NCBI RefSeq assembly: GCF_018320785.1
Contig: NC_054875.1
Location: 17,300,632 to 17,364,631, forward strand
Direction: 5' to 3'
DNA: 64,000 nucleotides
Source of the DNA: Cheilinus undulatus
Lineage: Eukaryota > Chordata > Actinopteri > Labriformes > Labridae
Part shown: positions 32,947 through 58,748 of the stretch, in pieces
Numbering within the stretch: position 1 is the first letter of the stretch
How the letters are laid out: each line of letters begins with the position of its first letter
The notes under the pieces: model-generated
What the model saw: only the letters and a program-made list of their open reading frames with translations
Told to the model about the DNA's origin: nothing
Database searches by the model: none
Made by a program: the position numbers and the translations under genes

Positions 32947-35497
32947 TTACCGAGGTTTAAATAAAATCACTGTAAAAAACCGGTACCCTCTTCCACTCAT
33001 CTCCACGGCCTTTGAACTCCTTGATGGAGCTAAAATATTTACCAAGCTTGATCTCCGCAATGCTTATCATCTGGTCAGGATCAGGGAAGGAGATGAGTGG
33101 AAGACAGCTTTCAACACCCCTACTGGTCATTATGAGTATTTAGTCATGCCCTTTGGCCTAACCAACGCCCCGGCAGTCTTTCAGAACCTGGTAAACGATG
33201 TCCTCAGAGAATACCTTGACATCTTTGTATTTGTGTATCTTGACGACATTTTGATCTTCTCTCCCAATGAAGAATCTCACAGACAGCATGTCCGTTTGGT
33301 CCTCCAGAGGCTGCTGCAACACCAGCCGTTCATCAAAGCTGAAAAGTGTGAGTTTCACAAACCCAGAGTATCCTTCCTGGGGTTTGTGCTCGCTGAGGGA
33401 GAGGTAAGAATGGATCCGGAAAAAGTCACAGCTGTAGCTAATTGGCCTACTCCCAAGTCTCGTAAGGATGTTCAGAGGTTCTTAGGTTTCGCTAACTTTT
33501 ATCGTAAATTCTTTCGTAACTACAGCTCTGTAGCCTCACCCCTGCATGCTCTCACTTCTCCTCACAGGCCATTCGTCTGGAGCCCGGAGTGCCAATCTGC
33601 ATTCCAGGTACTAAAAGAGCGCTTCACGACAGCCCCTATTCTCACTCTTCCAGACACCAGCCGGCAATTCATTGTGGAGGTGGATGCCTCCGATGTCGGA
33701 GTAGGAGCCATACTGTCACAGAAAGATCCCATTGATGGTAAATTTCACCCCTGCGCCTTTCTCTCAAAGAAATTATCCCAAGCCGAACACAATTATGATG
33801 TAGGCGATAGAGAACTGCTGGCAGTTAAGTTGGCTCTGGAAGAGTGGAGACATTGGCTGGAGGGGGCGGCTCATCCCTTCCAGGTTTGGACAGATCACAA
33901 AAATCTTGAATATTTAAAGACGGCCAAGAGGTTGAATGCTCGGCAGGCCAGGTGGTCGTTATTTTTTGATAGATTTAATTTCACCATAGCTTTTAGACCA
34001 GGTTCTAAGAATGTCAAGCCTGACTCCCTTTCCCGCCTTTTTGACTCAGCTAACGTTAATTCTGAACCCAAGTCCATGTTACCTCCGTCCTGTTTTGTTT
34101 CCACCCTCTCTTGGGATATAGTCGACAGGGTTAGAGGGGCCTTAGAGCAGGTAGAGAGCCCCCTAGAGTGCCCTGAAGGGAGATTATTCATGGTTCCGGA
34201 ACTTAGAGGTGCCGTCATTGATTGGGCCCACACTCTCAAGACCTCATGTCACCCCGGTATCGCTAAGACTTTATTTGTTATATCCCAAAGATTCTGGTGG
34301 CCCAACATGAAGAAGGAGACGTCTGAATATGTCAATGCATGCCCCATTTGTGCCACTTGTAAAGTCTCCAAACAGAAACCCATTGGGGAACTCAGACCCT
34401 TACCCGTCCCCAAGAGGCCCTGGTCACACCTTTCCATGGACTTTGTCACGGGACTCCCTCCGTCCGCAGGTAACACCACAGTGCTCACTGTGGTGGACCG
34501 TTTTTCTAAGATGGTGCACTTTATTCCTCTGCCAAAACTGCCCTCGGCCAAGGAAATGGCGGAGGTAATGATGTCTCATGTGTTCAGACTTCATGGTTTC
34601 CCCACAGACATAGTTTCCGACCGAGGACCTCAGTTTGTTTCCCGTTTTTGGAAGGAGTTCTGCAATCTCCTGGGAGCTAGTGTGAGTCTGTCATCCGGTT
34701 TCCACCCTCAAACTAACGGCCAATCAGAGCGCCTCAATCAGGAGCTGGAGACAGGTTTGCGCTGTTTGGCATCTCAGGAGCCCGCTTCATGGTCACAGAA
34801 GCTAATCTGGTTGGAATATGCACACAACACATTACCTACATCCTCCACTGGTTTCTCCCCTTTTCATGTGGTGCACGGTTTTCAACCATCTCTGTTCCCC
34901 TCCTTAGACTCCGAATCCACAGTCCCGTCCGCATTGACTCTGGTCAGGAGATGCAGGAGGACCTGGGAGCGAGCACGGCAGAATCTTATCAAGTCTTCGA
35001 CCGTGTACAAGTCTGCGGCCGACCGCAAGAGGGCCCCCGCCCCTAACTACAAGGATGGACAGAAGGTCTGGCTCTCCACTCGGCACCTGCCTCTGCGAGT
35101 CCAATGCCGTAAGCTCGCCCCCAGGTTTGTTGGACCTTTTCCCATCTCTAAGATCATCAATCCCGTCACTGTGAAATTAAAGCTCCCCAGGTCAATGCGG
35201 ATCCACCCAGCCTTTCACGTCAGCCAAATAAAACCCACCAAGGTCAGCGCTCTGGTCCCTCTGGCCAAACCCCCTCCTCCCGCCCGACTCATCGATGGGG
35301 ACCCAGTGTTCACCGTGAGAAAGCTGCTCGCTGCTCGTCGCCGGGGACGGGGCCTCCAATATCTTGTGGATTGGGAGGGTTATGGCTCAGAGGAACGCTC
35401 ATGGATCCCCTCCCGCTTCATTATGGACCCCTACCTCATCCATGACTTCCATGCCTCTCACCCTGATGTTCCTGGGCCGTCAGGAGCCGGCCCTTGA
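32921..35497 (+). CDS. Gypsy-1 Pol: reverse transcriptase, RNase H, integrase, chromodomain
   Basis: Continuation of the polyprotein in the next frame, open from about 32921 to TGA 35495-35497. In order: [12 protein letters not shown] and [13 protein letters not shown] (fingers/palm), [13 protein letters not shown], catalytic [10 protein letters not shown], thumb [19 protein letters not shown], RNase [15 protein letters not shown] and [10 protein letters not shown], integrase zinc site (His near CHPGIAKT, Cys pair CPICATC), core residues in [18 protein letters not shown] and [10 protein letters not shown], then a chromodomain [20 protein letters not shown]. No internal stops. The first Met (33146) lies inside the palm domain and is not a natural start. 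Confidence 0.93.
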   Translation, partial: DKTLRPCIDYRGLNKITVKNRYPLPLISTAFELLDGAKIFTKLDLRNAYHLVRIREGDEWKTAFNTPTGHYEYLVMPFGLTNAPAVFQNLVNDVLREYLDIFVFVYLDDILIFSPNEESHRQHVRLVLQRLLQHQPFIKAEKCEFHKPRVSFLGFVLAEGEVRMDPEKVTAVANWPTPKSRKDVQRFLGFANFYRKFFRNYSSVASPLHALTSPHRPFVWSPECQSAFQVLKERFTTAPILTLPDTSRQFIVEVDASDVGVGAILSQKDPIDGKFHPCAFLSKKLSQAEHNYDVGDRELLAVKLALEEWRHWLEGAAHPFQVWTDHKNLEYLKTAKRLNARQARWSLFFDRFNFTIAFRPGSKNVKPDSLSRLFDSANVNSEPKSMLPPSCFVSTLSWDIVDRVRGALEQVESPLECPEGRLFMVPELRGAVIDWAHTLKTSCHPGIAKTLFVISQRFWWPNMKKETSEYVNACPICATCKVSKQKPIGELRPLPVPKRPWSHLSMDFVTGLPPSAGNTTVLTVVDRFSKMVHFIPLPKLPSAKEMAEVMMSHVFRLHGFPTDIVSDRGPQFVSRFWKEFCNLLGASVSLSSGFHPQTNGQSERLNQELETGLRCLASQEPASWSQKLIWLEYAHNTLPTSSTGFSPFHVVHGFQPSLFPSLDSESTVPSALTLVRRCRRTWERARQNLIKSSTVYKSAADRKRAPAPNYKDGQKVWLSTRHLPLRVQCRKLAPRFVGPFPISKIINPVTVKLKLPRSMRIHPAFHVSQIKPTKVSALVPLAKPPPPARLIDGDPVFTVRKLLAARRRGRGLQYLVDWEGYGSEERSWIPSRFIMDPYLIHDFHASHPDVPGPSGAGP

Positions 35498-35508
35498 GGG
35501 GGGGGCAC

Positions 35509-36045
35509 TGTCATGATCCCTGTCTGTTAAGTCTATTTTTGTTCACTTTTATTTTTGCACATTCATGTCTGTTTTATGTTTTGCGTGTTCTAATTTTCCT
35601 TTTCTGTTTTAGATTGATTCCGCTCCGCTCACCTCGCCCCGCCCTTCCTCACTGACTCCCGATCCCTCATGTGTCACTCACCTCGTCTCCTCCCACTGCT
35701 GCTCTCCGTCCTGCATGCTGCTCCTCACACCTGTCCTGCATCACTGATTAGTCATAGTATAATACTCACCTGCACACTCACCTCCTTGTCAGTCCGTTGT
35801 TCTCCTTAGTTCACGTTCCGGCTCTTTAGTTTGCTCTCGTCTTGTCTTTTGTTACGACTCTGCCAGTTTTCCCGACTCTGCTCTTGCCTGATCCCTGCCT
35901 GTACCTTTGCTGTGAGTTTTTGGATCTCTGGTTTTTGACTCGGACTGAATTAAAGATTCTGATTTTTGGCTTCTCCTCAACTGGTCTCCTGAGTGGTGCA
36001 TTTGGGTCCTGCCTTTATCTGTGTTCTAGTCCATGGTTCATGCCA
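35509..36045 (+). repeat. Gypsy-1 right LTR
   Basis: 537 bases, over 99 percent identical by eye to the left LTR. Directly preceded by a polypurine tract, TTGAGGGGGGGG (35494-35505), and followed by the AAGTC duplication. Confidence 0.95.
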
Positions 36046-36651
36046 AAGTCAGCAGGGTAACCCACTAAAGCTACCCATACATCAGAAGACTTTGGAAAGA
36101 TTTAGAAAAGACTCTTGGAAAACTATCAGCTCACACCTGCTTACATCTAAAGACAAGCTTTTATAGTTTTTAGCCACAGCCTAGTCTCAGACTGAGATTT
36201 TACAAATATTGTGAATCTTGCAGGGTCACTATTTACAAGACTACTACTAGATTCTTTTAGCAATTTTTTCCCACCATGCAGTTTTTTCAAAGTCATGATA
36301 TGTTGGACAATTCACATCAAACAGGCTGGGCTGACCTGCCCACAGCTCCACCAGCAGCTCCTCTTTCTGGACAGTCCATATTGGTCGGGACCTTCAACGT
36401 TTCACTGTCGGTGTCAGAGGAGGGTGGAACTTTCTTCTAAGCAGGGAGGGCCAACCAAACCTGGGGGCAGGTGCTTACTCCCCATGTGACATCATGAGGA
36501 TAAATCTGAGAACAGCTTGTTTAAGCACACATTTTCTGAATGGTGGGGCAGGGGGGGTTTCTGGTATTTGAGGAGATTGTGGACAGGCCAAGGGCACATA
36601 TTTTTGTTAGAAAAGCCTGAAAAAGTGTAGTGCATAATATGTCCCCTATAA

Positions 36652-38180
36652 TACTTATTTTTTTTTAGTGTCAGTATGTTTTACAACCTGTTTTTATTTC
36701 TCTTGAACTCCTTAAAAGAATTTGGCCAACTATTGATTACATCTGCCTTGTAGCATGTGATATGGACAAATTCAAGAATTAATGAGTATTTCAGAATAAT
36801 GCTGGTTGTTAAGGAACTGGGACACTGGGTTTAAATCAATTTGATCATTATCATTATTATATAAGAAGAGTGAATTTGTGTGGTCTGTGTTTCTACAAGT
36901 AGTGGTTCAGCTGAAAATATAAATGTTGCCCCAGTTCTGGTTTTATAATTACTATAGCCAGGTAACCAAAACTAGAGGCCCTCCAAACACACCCCACTTT
37001 GGCAGAACATGGGAAAGAGAAGTCAGGTCCATAAATACTTCTCTCAAGGTGACAGTGGGAAGCCAACCCATATTTGAGGAAGTCTTGTAGAAGGTATAAA
37101 TTTCACACAAATTGAGTATGCATCCTCTGATATAACAGATTTTGGCAAGATGTCTCTTTTCCAGGCATAGTCATTTACTGGCTGATCAGTTTCAGTCCTT
37201 CTTCATTGGGAATGCTCTTCTAAAACTTACAGACACAGAACAAACAGCAGAGGGAGTCACTAAAGCTAACAGAAGGAACAGTAGAGTGGTTGATGGACCT
37301 CCAAGAACCTGAATGACAGTATCATAGCTCTCATGATGAAAGGAATAGAACCGTGGACGTCACATCTAAAGATTAGGAGTTTGTTCAACCTGTGGCCCAA
37401 CTATATATCCTTTCACTTTTATATACAGAACAAAATCCACTGTCTGCAAAGACAGAAGCTGTTTAAATCTGATTCACACACGCTGAAAAATTCTCAGTAC
37501 TCTTGATTCTATTACATTATCCATCCATAAGATCAGCGCCATCTGAGATTGATTAGTAACGATCCAAAATGCATCATCATATACATCTTATGATCTGCAA
37601 TCTTTTTCTTTTTATGTAAATATATGCTGCTGCTTCCATTGTTGTCCAGGTGCACTTTATTTCAACTGTTTTATAAAGTGGTGAATTAATTTATTAATAA
37701 CAGCTAAACTACACTATGAGCACAGGGTGTAGCTATGGATTTTGGGCCCCCAGAAAGAATATTAACCAGGGCCCTCCCGAGCTGGCTAGCCAAGCAACAA
37801 ATGTTGCATTATTTTTACAAATATCTATGCATTTTAATATATTTTTGAACCACAATTTCCAGATTTATGAGCAATATTTTTACAATGGTTAAATTAAATT
37901 TACTTGCTTTATTTCAAAGCACTAGTCTACACCATTTGGACATTTGTGAGGGAGGAGAAGGGGCCCCTCAGTATTGTATTTCACTCTATTTGATACAAAT
38001 TTCAGTCTGTTGACCAATTTATCTTGTTGCTTTTGATTTAAGAATGACATTAATAACTAAGTAAAAATTAAAAAAACTCACTTTTCATTGCAGGCTTCCC
38101 TCTGATTACTGGTATCAGGCACTGATTACCTGGGCCCCTCCCTATTGTGGGCCCAGGTAATCAGCACCCTTTTTCCCCCC
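36652..38180. other. Intergenic, no gene recognised
   Basis: AT-rich unique-looking DNA. A stretch at about 37730-37960 (GGGCCCCCAGAAAG, GGGCCCTC) resembles degraded DNA-transposon ends. No ORF with recognisable motifs. Confidence 0.4.
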
Positions 38181-38640
38181 TGTGGTACACCCATGAGCAC
38201 ATTAGCAGAGCAAAAAGGTTTGCTTTGAATGGAGATTGTAGTAAACCTAAGCATGGCTCTGCCTTTGCACTGTCTGCTTTTGCTTTTAAAGCCATTAAAG
38301 CATGGAATCATCTTCCAACCAATCTAAAACTTTGCACATACAGTGCATCCACATTTTCTTCAAGAACTCAAAAAGTAGATTTTAAGGAATCAGTTTTTTT
38401 CAGAATAATCTTACACCTAAACACCAGCTGTACAACTCTGACAATATTTTGATATCTGTATTTTGCTCCCCTTTTAGAAATGTGGTCTCGGGCTGTGTGT
38501 GTGTTGTCGGTTTATGGGTATATGGGTGTGTGGCTGTGTGCACGCATAGTTGTAGACAATTGATTGATTAATTGATTAGTTCTGTATTTTACTGTCGTTA
38601 TTTACCTGTTTAGGGACAAATCATAAAAATAAGCTTGTAA
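38181..38640 (+). mobile_element. LINE 3' fragment, plus strand
   Basis: The open segment 38147-38452 reads AFKAIKAWNHLPTNLKLCTY then SASTFSSRTQKVDFKES, the conserved C-terminus of CR1/L2/Rex-type ORF2 (xWNxLPxxLR...). The following 3' region includes GTTTAGGGACAAATCATAAA. It is 5'-truncated and in opposite orientation to LINE copies 1-3, and appears to be another subfamily. Confidence 0.65.
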
Positions 38641-38688
38641 GATAAATCTGGTACAAAGCATGTTGAGACAAATGTTATTCTTTAAATA

Positions 38689-38714
38689 TATGTGTGTGTG
38701 TGTGTGTAGATATA

Positions 38715-38768
<54 letters not shown>
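38689..38768. repeat. TG/TA microsatellite
   Basis: About ten TG units, then a TATATATG transition and a pure TA run of about 25 units, ending near 38767. Lies at the end of the LINE fragment and just before the CpG-rich region. Confidence 0.95.
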
Positions 38769-38769
<1 letters not shown>

Positions 38770-38849
38770 TTGCAGCCTGCTCTGCTCTTCTAACACTATC
38801 ATGTCCTTTATCAAGGAGCACTGATGTCTGTCTGGAACACTACAAAGGT

Positions 38850-39720
38850 CCCGTTGCATGTCGGGTACGATACTCTCCAAGCACTGACTGCGCATGCCCA
38901 ACAGAAAACTCCATTATTTTTTGCTCGGAATCTGTAAGAAAAAAACAGTGGTAAACTGAGAATTTTGGGATTACATTTGTCGTAATGGTTGTCGGTATAC
39001 ATTTGAGCACCAGATGGTTTAGCAGAGCAAAGGCCAGAGAAACGGCTGGATAATTACGCACCGGGATCGGGACATCCTTCAGTCTTGCTGGGACACTACA
39101 GAAACAAGTAAATTTTAGACAGTTAGCTCTGCTAGCCTAGCTAGTAGTGTTAGCCTTCAGATCCCAGGCGCAGTAAGATGAAGCGTTATTGCCCTTTGTT
39201 TTTAAATCGGAATGGCAGACATTGCATAAAAGCCCAGAGCTACTTGATTGCGGTTATACGTGATTTTGATATTGAGATTGTTTATTTTACAGTTCTTCAA
39301 TTAATTATCATTCGTCTTCAAAACATAATTTGGCTATTCCGTTAGCTAACCAGCTAAGTCTTGATTCTCCCGCGAGCCAGAGAGGCAAAGACTCCAAAAC
39401 TTCGCCAACACAGAGAGCTTAACACAGAGAAAGGTTGATGGGTTCTGCTAACATTATCTAGCTAACAGCTATCCGTAAGTAAATACAACCCCGTGTCGTC
39501 AGTTTTTAGTGTAAACAGTATCATGTTTCGCTCTGTTCTCGTTCCCGTTACAAACATACAAGAGTTTTAAATCGGAGTTTTTTGTGCGCCTGACAGCTGT
39601 CACGACAACATACTGCAAAGTAGGGTAGCTATCTATGCTAGTAGCCTAGCTGCTAGCCTGCTATGTATAAGCCGTGAAGGGAGTAAGGAGTAATCGGATG
39701 TACCCCCATCCCTGCAAGCA
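38850..39720 (+). promoter_or_regulatory. mbd6: CpG-rich promoter-like region upstream of MBD6
   Basis: CpG dinucleotides are clearly denser here (CTGCGCATGC, TCCCGCGAGCC, GTTTCGCTCTG, TTCTCGTTCCCG, GTGCGCCTGAC) than in the AT-rich flanks, and no transposon is recognised. A consensus donor GTAAGT at 39475-39480 would end a 5' untranslated exon at 39474. A TATA box was not assigned. The call rests on base composition and position 1.5-2 kb upstream of the MBD6 start exon. Confidence 0.5.
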
Positions 39721-40992
39721 AAGACACGCTGATTTAACGCATCTACGAATACCATCATATTGCGTTTCATACACATTTGAGGTTGCTAACTTTTTTCTGT
39801 ACGTTGATTGCTTGAAACGAGTCTGCTCATTTTGCTAAACATCCAGCAAACCACGGGCCTCTCTAAACACACCCACCCACTTATAAGTAGCCACAGTTTG
39901 CTCTGAAGTTGTATTGTTTTTGACATTGCACTGCATCAGACGTTACTTTGATCATATTTGGGAAAGCTCAGATTTTATTCATTCTGGTAAACAGTCTACC
40001 ACATCAATTATGTGCTCTACTCTCCATGGCATGTTACATAATCCTCCTCCACCCTTCTTTCAAGGCTCTCCATCTTCATCCAAGACCCTACTCTGATGTG
40101 ACCTGAACAAATAAATCTGAAGAAGACAACCTCTCAGCTGAGCTGAGGAAAGTCCAAGGGTTTTGGCATCAAGTCAGGTTTAACTGGCAGTGCTTCTCAC
40201 CCACCAGCATGTACTTTGGATGGAGGATATCATAGCCAAAACAGATCTTGGCTTCCTAAAGATGACATGGTATGCAAAATTGGCTTTTCTCATTAATTAA
40301 TGTAATTTGACAAACTCAATTTTTCCCCTTATACTGGTCTTATTTATTGTTAAATGACAACATCATGTCTCTGTTTATAATGTTCAGAGACAACAGTCAC
40401 TCTCTGTTTAAACCGTCAGTAGAATACATAACATGACTGCTAATGCTAAATGTTATTACCAGCCTGTCTTACCATTTTGTAAGATTATCTTTTTATAGGG
40501 TTAAAGTTTGCTCTCTGCAACATGTAAAATTGAAATCACATTAATGTGGCCAATACATGTAGAGTGCAGGTTGCTTCACCAAGAGAACTGGTACTCAAGG
40601 CAGCTGTGACAAGCTCATCCCTTTAATGGGTGCTTGTGTTTACTTATTAAATGACTTAAGATGAGGCATTACAGTTGTGGCATGGCAGTTGCTTGTAGTC
40701 ATTTTTAAAAGAGGTTCAGCAGTTTTGGTTGGCTGTCATTTTGAAATGACATACAAATTGAATTCAGACCATAAATTGCAAGAGTATAGTTAAAAGTGTC
40801 ACATAGAATACTTTAAACACTGACAGTCTTTGTTTTATAGTTTAGGAAAAGAACACAGGATAATGCCTGACAATTTAATGTTAAAAGACCAAAAAGAATA
40901 AGTAAGAATTAAAAGTCAAACTAGTAATATTGTAGTTGAGCCTTTTGTGTGATTTAAAGGAAGTTATATTAACACTAAACTGTTCTCACAAG
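39721..40992 (+). other. MBD6 upstream / 5' untranslated intron region
   Basis: No coding exon. A possible untranslated exon could end at GATGACATG before GTATGC near 40269, but nothing independent supports it. No transposon recognised. Confidence 0.3.
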
Positions 40993-54156
<13,164 letters not shown>

Positions 54157-56240
54157 GTAAGTTCTAAAGCATTATGTACAATGTGCATGTAATGTGTACA
54201 CTGCACTGTGCTAAAAATCATGGTGAAACGTCGCAATAATTACACGCTTTTAGGATTAATACAATATTTTCAAATTGTTAGAAAATACTTAACTCAAAAA
54301 TAATGATTCGTACTGCATGCCATTTATAGACTGACTTGCATTCATAAACTTACCATTCATACCTTAACCATACCCCTTTACTGATGTTTGCACCGTTGAC
54401 CGATTGTGAAAATCAGGGCCAATACCATTGTTTTTTCATTAAAAATTGTTACTCGTATAATTTATGTGATTGCGACACCTGTGACTGCAACGTTGCAGCA
54501 CATTGTCAAAACTTGGGCCTGATTCAAAGCGTTAGGAACGACAACCGGTGTTGTAGTGTGACATAATTAATGACATGTCCAAGACGCCCCACGACCACAA
54601 TTCAACAAGACTAGCGTGTCTTGTTTGTCACCCTGACCTGACGTCAACGACATGACCCCTGACGTCTACCAACAGGAGAGCATTTGCTCCTTATCTTTGC
54701 ATCATCATTAACTATAATCCCATCCCCGACAACCTGTGAACTCGCACTCAGTCACGCAGACAGTGGTGACATCAGCATTCAATGAGCAGGCGGGATCACT
54801 CTTGTAGTGTGGCCGGGCTGTCAGCCAAGACGGGACAGGATGTTGATGGACAACAGCTTGTCTTAGAAACATAAACACTTTCCTTAGTGAAAACTCTTCG
54901 AAGTCTTCAGTTATCACCATAACAACAGCCGGTTTATTCTCGAGGTTTACAACTGTAACGTGTCTTTGGGAGGGACATAATCAATACATTTGAGCCCACT
55001 GATTGATATTAAAAGAGAGCACTTCACCGAACTAGAGATCAATTGATCTCCAGCGAATTAATTTAAGAACGAAAACAATCAAGAATGGTCAAATACAGAG
55101 ATAGGAGAAAACAATGTTTTGGCAACATGAAGACTAAATACTCACATTAAGAGGAATTATGAAAGGAGAAAATTTAATGTATAGAATGAATTTAAACTAC
55201 AAAATTGGGTGTCTTTGATTGTTTTTAATCTGCATTGAAAACTCTTGAATCCAAATAGTCTGAATGTTAATGTTAATATTAATATGTTAATTGATGACTT
55301 ACAGTTGTTTCACTTCAACTGTACTGTATGGGTCTGAGTATATTGTTTGATGAAACTGTGTATTGCTGCCATTCCCCCCGGAAAAAGAGATCTTTTGATC
55401 TCAATGGGACAAACCTGGTTAAGTAAAGGTTGAATAAATAGATAATTGTTTTTATTTTACTATTTTTAATATTATTTTAACCCATTATTCTCCTGGACCA
55501 ACAGACACACAGAGCTCTGTCTATCCAAAGCTCCTTTTGATTTTTAAATCTTTAAATCTTGGGCAAGTGTGATATTTAGTTTTTACTGTTATCAGGATTA
55601 ATAATGCCAAGGAAGTTATAAGTACAGAAGAACAAAAGTGTATGTACCAGTAAAAATTCATTTCTATATTAATCTTCCAATTAACTGTCAAATTGAGACA
55701 CCTTGGTATATGTGTGATGAAAACTTTCCCAAACATAATTTCATAATGTTTGCACAGGGGGCCTGGGATTTAGTCTCCTATAAATATGCTCAAAGACACT
55801 TCTATTATGAAATGATCCTGGTTCCCCTTTTTTTAATTTTGTTTGTTAAAGCAAAAACTTATTTTTATTTCATAATCAGTTTGTACTTGATCAAATCAGA
55901 CCGAATCGAATCGGATTGGACCGAATCACTCTCTATTTTAATGGATCTTCAGGGAATGGAATCATAGCCTGTGAATCGCGATTCTAATCAAATTGTCTTG
56001 TGAAGGAGAGATTCACACCCCTAGGATCAGTGCATAAACACGTGTACTCATCAATACCAATATCTGCTTTTTAAGCGGTATCGGTACATTCTGGTATCAG
56101 AATTGGAACAACTCTATTGAGGGACCAGTCAGTGGGACTGCATAGGGCTGTGGTGCCAATCAGTGTGCATGCAAACAAGCAACTTACTAAAACAGAGTTT
56201 GCACTTCAAAACTGATATTCTAGATTTATATTTATGTATG
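54157..56240 (+). other. MBD6 intron 3, first part
   Basis: No further MBD6 exon found. About 55880-56110 contains degraded DNA-transposon ends (GAATCGAATCGGATTGG, GATTCACACCCCTAGGATC, AGCGGTATCGGTACATTC), apparently two elements abutting. Target duplications were not found. Confidence 0.35.
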
Positions 56241-56592
56241 TTTGTTTTTACTTTTTTTTTTATTTAAACATAACAAGCATACAACATAAACTTGCCATAT
56301 TCACATGCTTTTCTTTTAAACAATATTTCCTTTAGACATGTTCCTTTTTTTTCTTAACATTCCAGCTGCAACAATTACTTCTCTTTAGTGTGCCCAGCAC
56401 ACACAAACAATTTTTCACACACACACACACAAAGATAAAAAATAAAGAAATACGAAACAATTGACACAGAAACAAACAAACAAACAAAAATGGTCTAACC
56501 AAAAGCAAAATACCCAAGTATCAGAGTGTCAGTGACCTTGATTATATTACATCAGGTAAGCACTCAGCCAAATTATTGCAGTAGCCGAGGCA

Positions 56593-57174
56593 TTATAGGT
56601 GCCCATCTATAAATTTTGGCGTCTGAATCTGTAAGGCAAATGTGATTTTTTTTTTTTTTTCCATTTCATATAACTCTAGTACCTTCTGAATCCAGACATT
56701 ATATGATGGTGGTTCCAGGTTCAACCATCTGATTGTAACACACTTTATGGCTGCTACTAAAAGGATTTGGAGTAAATAAGTTTTATCTCTGTTGATGTTT
56801 TCAGGTAGCACACCAAGGAGAACAGCCACAGGGTCTTTGGGTATCTCGTGATGAAAAACTTCTTTGAGAGCGTCAAATACATCCCTCCATTATACAGTTA
56901 TTGTTGGACATGACCACAGAATATGATTATGATTGCCTATGTGCTGTCCACATTTTCTCCAACACTTATCTGACCCTGTTTGGTTCCATTTAACTGTGAC
57001 TTGTGGTGTTCTATAATATCTAGTCAAAATTTTCCACCTAAACTCTCTCCAGATAGTAGAACTGGTCACCAAATGTGCTTCCTCAGATGCCTGCTCCCAG
57101 GTTTCAAGAGTAATTGTTGTGCCAATTTCAGCCTCCCACTTTTCCTTTATTTGTGAAGTGTTATTTGAATCCAT
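56593..57174 (-). pseudogene. L1-like ORF2 C-terminal fragments
   Basis: 56890-57174 encodes REFRWKILTRYYRTPQVTVK and CWRKCGQHIGNHNHILWSCP, the knuckle at the ORF2 C-terminus. 56593-56829 continues with a region containing VLELYEMEKKK. The two pieces are separated by a frame break near 56.85-56.89 kb. Confidence 0.78.
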
Positions 57175-58032
57175 AGATAGAAATACGTTTTTGAGATCAC
57201 TCTCTTCATGTCATTACTGGACTGTATCTCTTGGAGAAAGAGCTCCAGTTGAGAGGGGTTTTTAACTTTCTGAAATGTTGTCAAAAAGTGTCTCAGTTGC
57301 AAGAATTTAGAAAAATCAGTTTGCAGGACTTTAATTTCTCATTTGTTCAAAAGATTTTGGTTCACCATTGTGAAACAACTGATGCAAATGCCTTAGTCCA
57401 TACTCAGACCACCTTTTGAACCCTATATCTCCATGATCCAAGATAACCAATATCAGCCATAGATAATAATTTTTGGTAGTTTAAAAAAGGCCCATATAGT
57501 TCTCCAGATTTTTAAGTAATCTTTGTCCATTCACCCCTTTGGGTCTTCTTTAAACACAGATCTGAGAAGGGTATTACTTCAGTTGGCATTGAGCTGAGAC
57601 TATTTTCAATATTGACCCATCGAGTATAGCGTGATCCTTCATCAATGAAATCAGGGGTCTCAATTGTGTGGCCCAGAAGTAATACCTAAAATTTGGGAGT
57701 CCCAAACCCCCTCTGAAGTTTGGATAATTGTAAGATTCTGAAACGAATTCTTGGATGTTTCCTCTGCCATATAAAATTTGATACAGCTCTATTTAGTTTA
57801 CCGAAGGCTGTTTTTTGGGACATCTATGGGTAACATCTGGAAAAAATAAAGTAACCTTGGTACAACATTCATGCACACCGATTCAATACGGCCCAACAAA
57901 GTTAGAGGTAGAGCAGACCCACGCTCCAGATCTCGGTTAATGCTCTTAATGATTTTACTATAGTTTGCCTCATACAGCTGCTCTAGTGAATGTGAAATGG
58001 TGATGCCTAAATATACTATACGCTTGTGCCAC

Positions 58033-58735
58033 TTAAACCCACTTTTTGTCCCTTATTTTCCCAGAAATTTGACCACTGCAGTCCATCGCTTCAGTTTTTT
58101 CTATATTGACTTTATAACCTGAAAGGAATCCATAATGTGATATGAGTTTTTTAAGGTTTGGGATTGGCATTTGTGGTTCTGTTAAAAAGAGTAGCACATC
58201 AGCAGCATATAGTGATAATTTGTGTTCCGCATCATTTATCTTAATTCCTTTAGCTGATGTGTCATCTCTGATGAGCTGAGCAAGGGGTTCAATACTAATT
58301 GCGAACAATAGTGGTGATAGCGAGTATCCTTGCCTGCACCCTCGTCTCGTTCCAAAGAGAAGTTTTGAGACCTATATCCATTTACTGTAATAGAGGCAAG
58401 CAGATTTGAGTAGAGTGTTTGCACCCATTTTATGAAACAAGGGCCAAAATTGAACCATTTGAGAGTCTGATGCAGATACTGCCAGGAGACGCAATTAAAT
58501 GCTTTATATGCATCCAGTGACAAAAGCATGGCCTTCTCTCCCTTTGATTTTACATCACTCATTATATTTAGCACTCTGCGTAGGTTGTCCCCATAATACC
58601 TCCCAGTTATAAACCCCATTTGATCTGGATGAATAATATGGTTAATTATTCTGTTTACCCTTTTTGAAAAAAATAGCAGTTATTATACAAAAATCACTAT
58701 TCAGCAATAAGCTGGGTCTATAGGACTGGCATTTA
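58033..58735 (-). pseudogene. L1-like reverse transcriptase fragments
   Basis: Pieces 58642-58735 (KDPTKCQSYRP, LLNSDF), 58236-58619 (GFITGRYYGDNLRRVLNIM, LLSLDAYKAFNCVSWQYLHQ) and 58033-58308 (AISIEPLAQLIRD, LSLYAADVLLFLTEP, GYKVNIEKTEAM). The catalytic box reads YAADV, where L1 elements have F/YADD, so the first Asp is Ala; this and the frameshift near 58.3 kb make it inactive. Confidence 0.8.
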
Positions 58736-58748
58736 GTTGGGTCTTTAC

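Larger units (their letters stand above)
30592..36045 (+). mobile_element. Ty3/Gypsy chromovirus, young and nearly intact (Gypsy-1)
   Basis: A 5.45-kb LTR retrotransposon with LTRs of 539 and 537 bases differing by about two substitutions and two one-base indels, and an exact 5-bp target duplication AAGTC (30587-30591, 36046-36050). It holds one Gag-protease-reverse transcriptase-RNase H-integrase-chromodomain reading block, broken by one frameshift near 32.92 kb. High LTR identity indicates recent insertion. It is much GC-richer than its surroundings. The integrase C-terminal chromodomain identifies a chromovirus. Confidence 0.96.
30266..36651. mobile_element. TTAA-flanked element 3, split by the chromovirus
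   Basis: Left end TTAA then AGGGGACATATTTTACC (from 30266). The right end, reverse-complemented, reads AGGGGACATATTATGCAC (to about 36647), followed by ATAA where TTAA is expected. Removing the 5.46-kb chromovirus leaves about 930 bases of element DNA (30266-30591 plus 36051-36651). The inverted ends are similar in style to element 2 at 12981-13780. No transposase remains. Confidence 0.65.

Noticed and set aside
33158..35104. Minus-strand open frames of 66-114 codons within the chromovirus
   Set aside because: Shadows of the GC-rich Pol frame on the plus strand.
54384..54920. Short open frames on both strands after MBD6 exon 3
   Set aside because: No splice-consistent continuation of MBD6 phase and no conserved motif.
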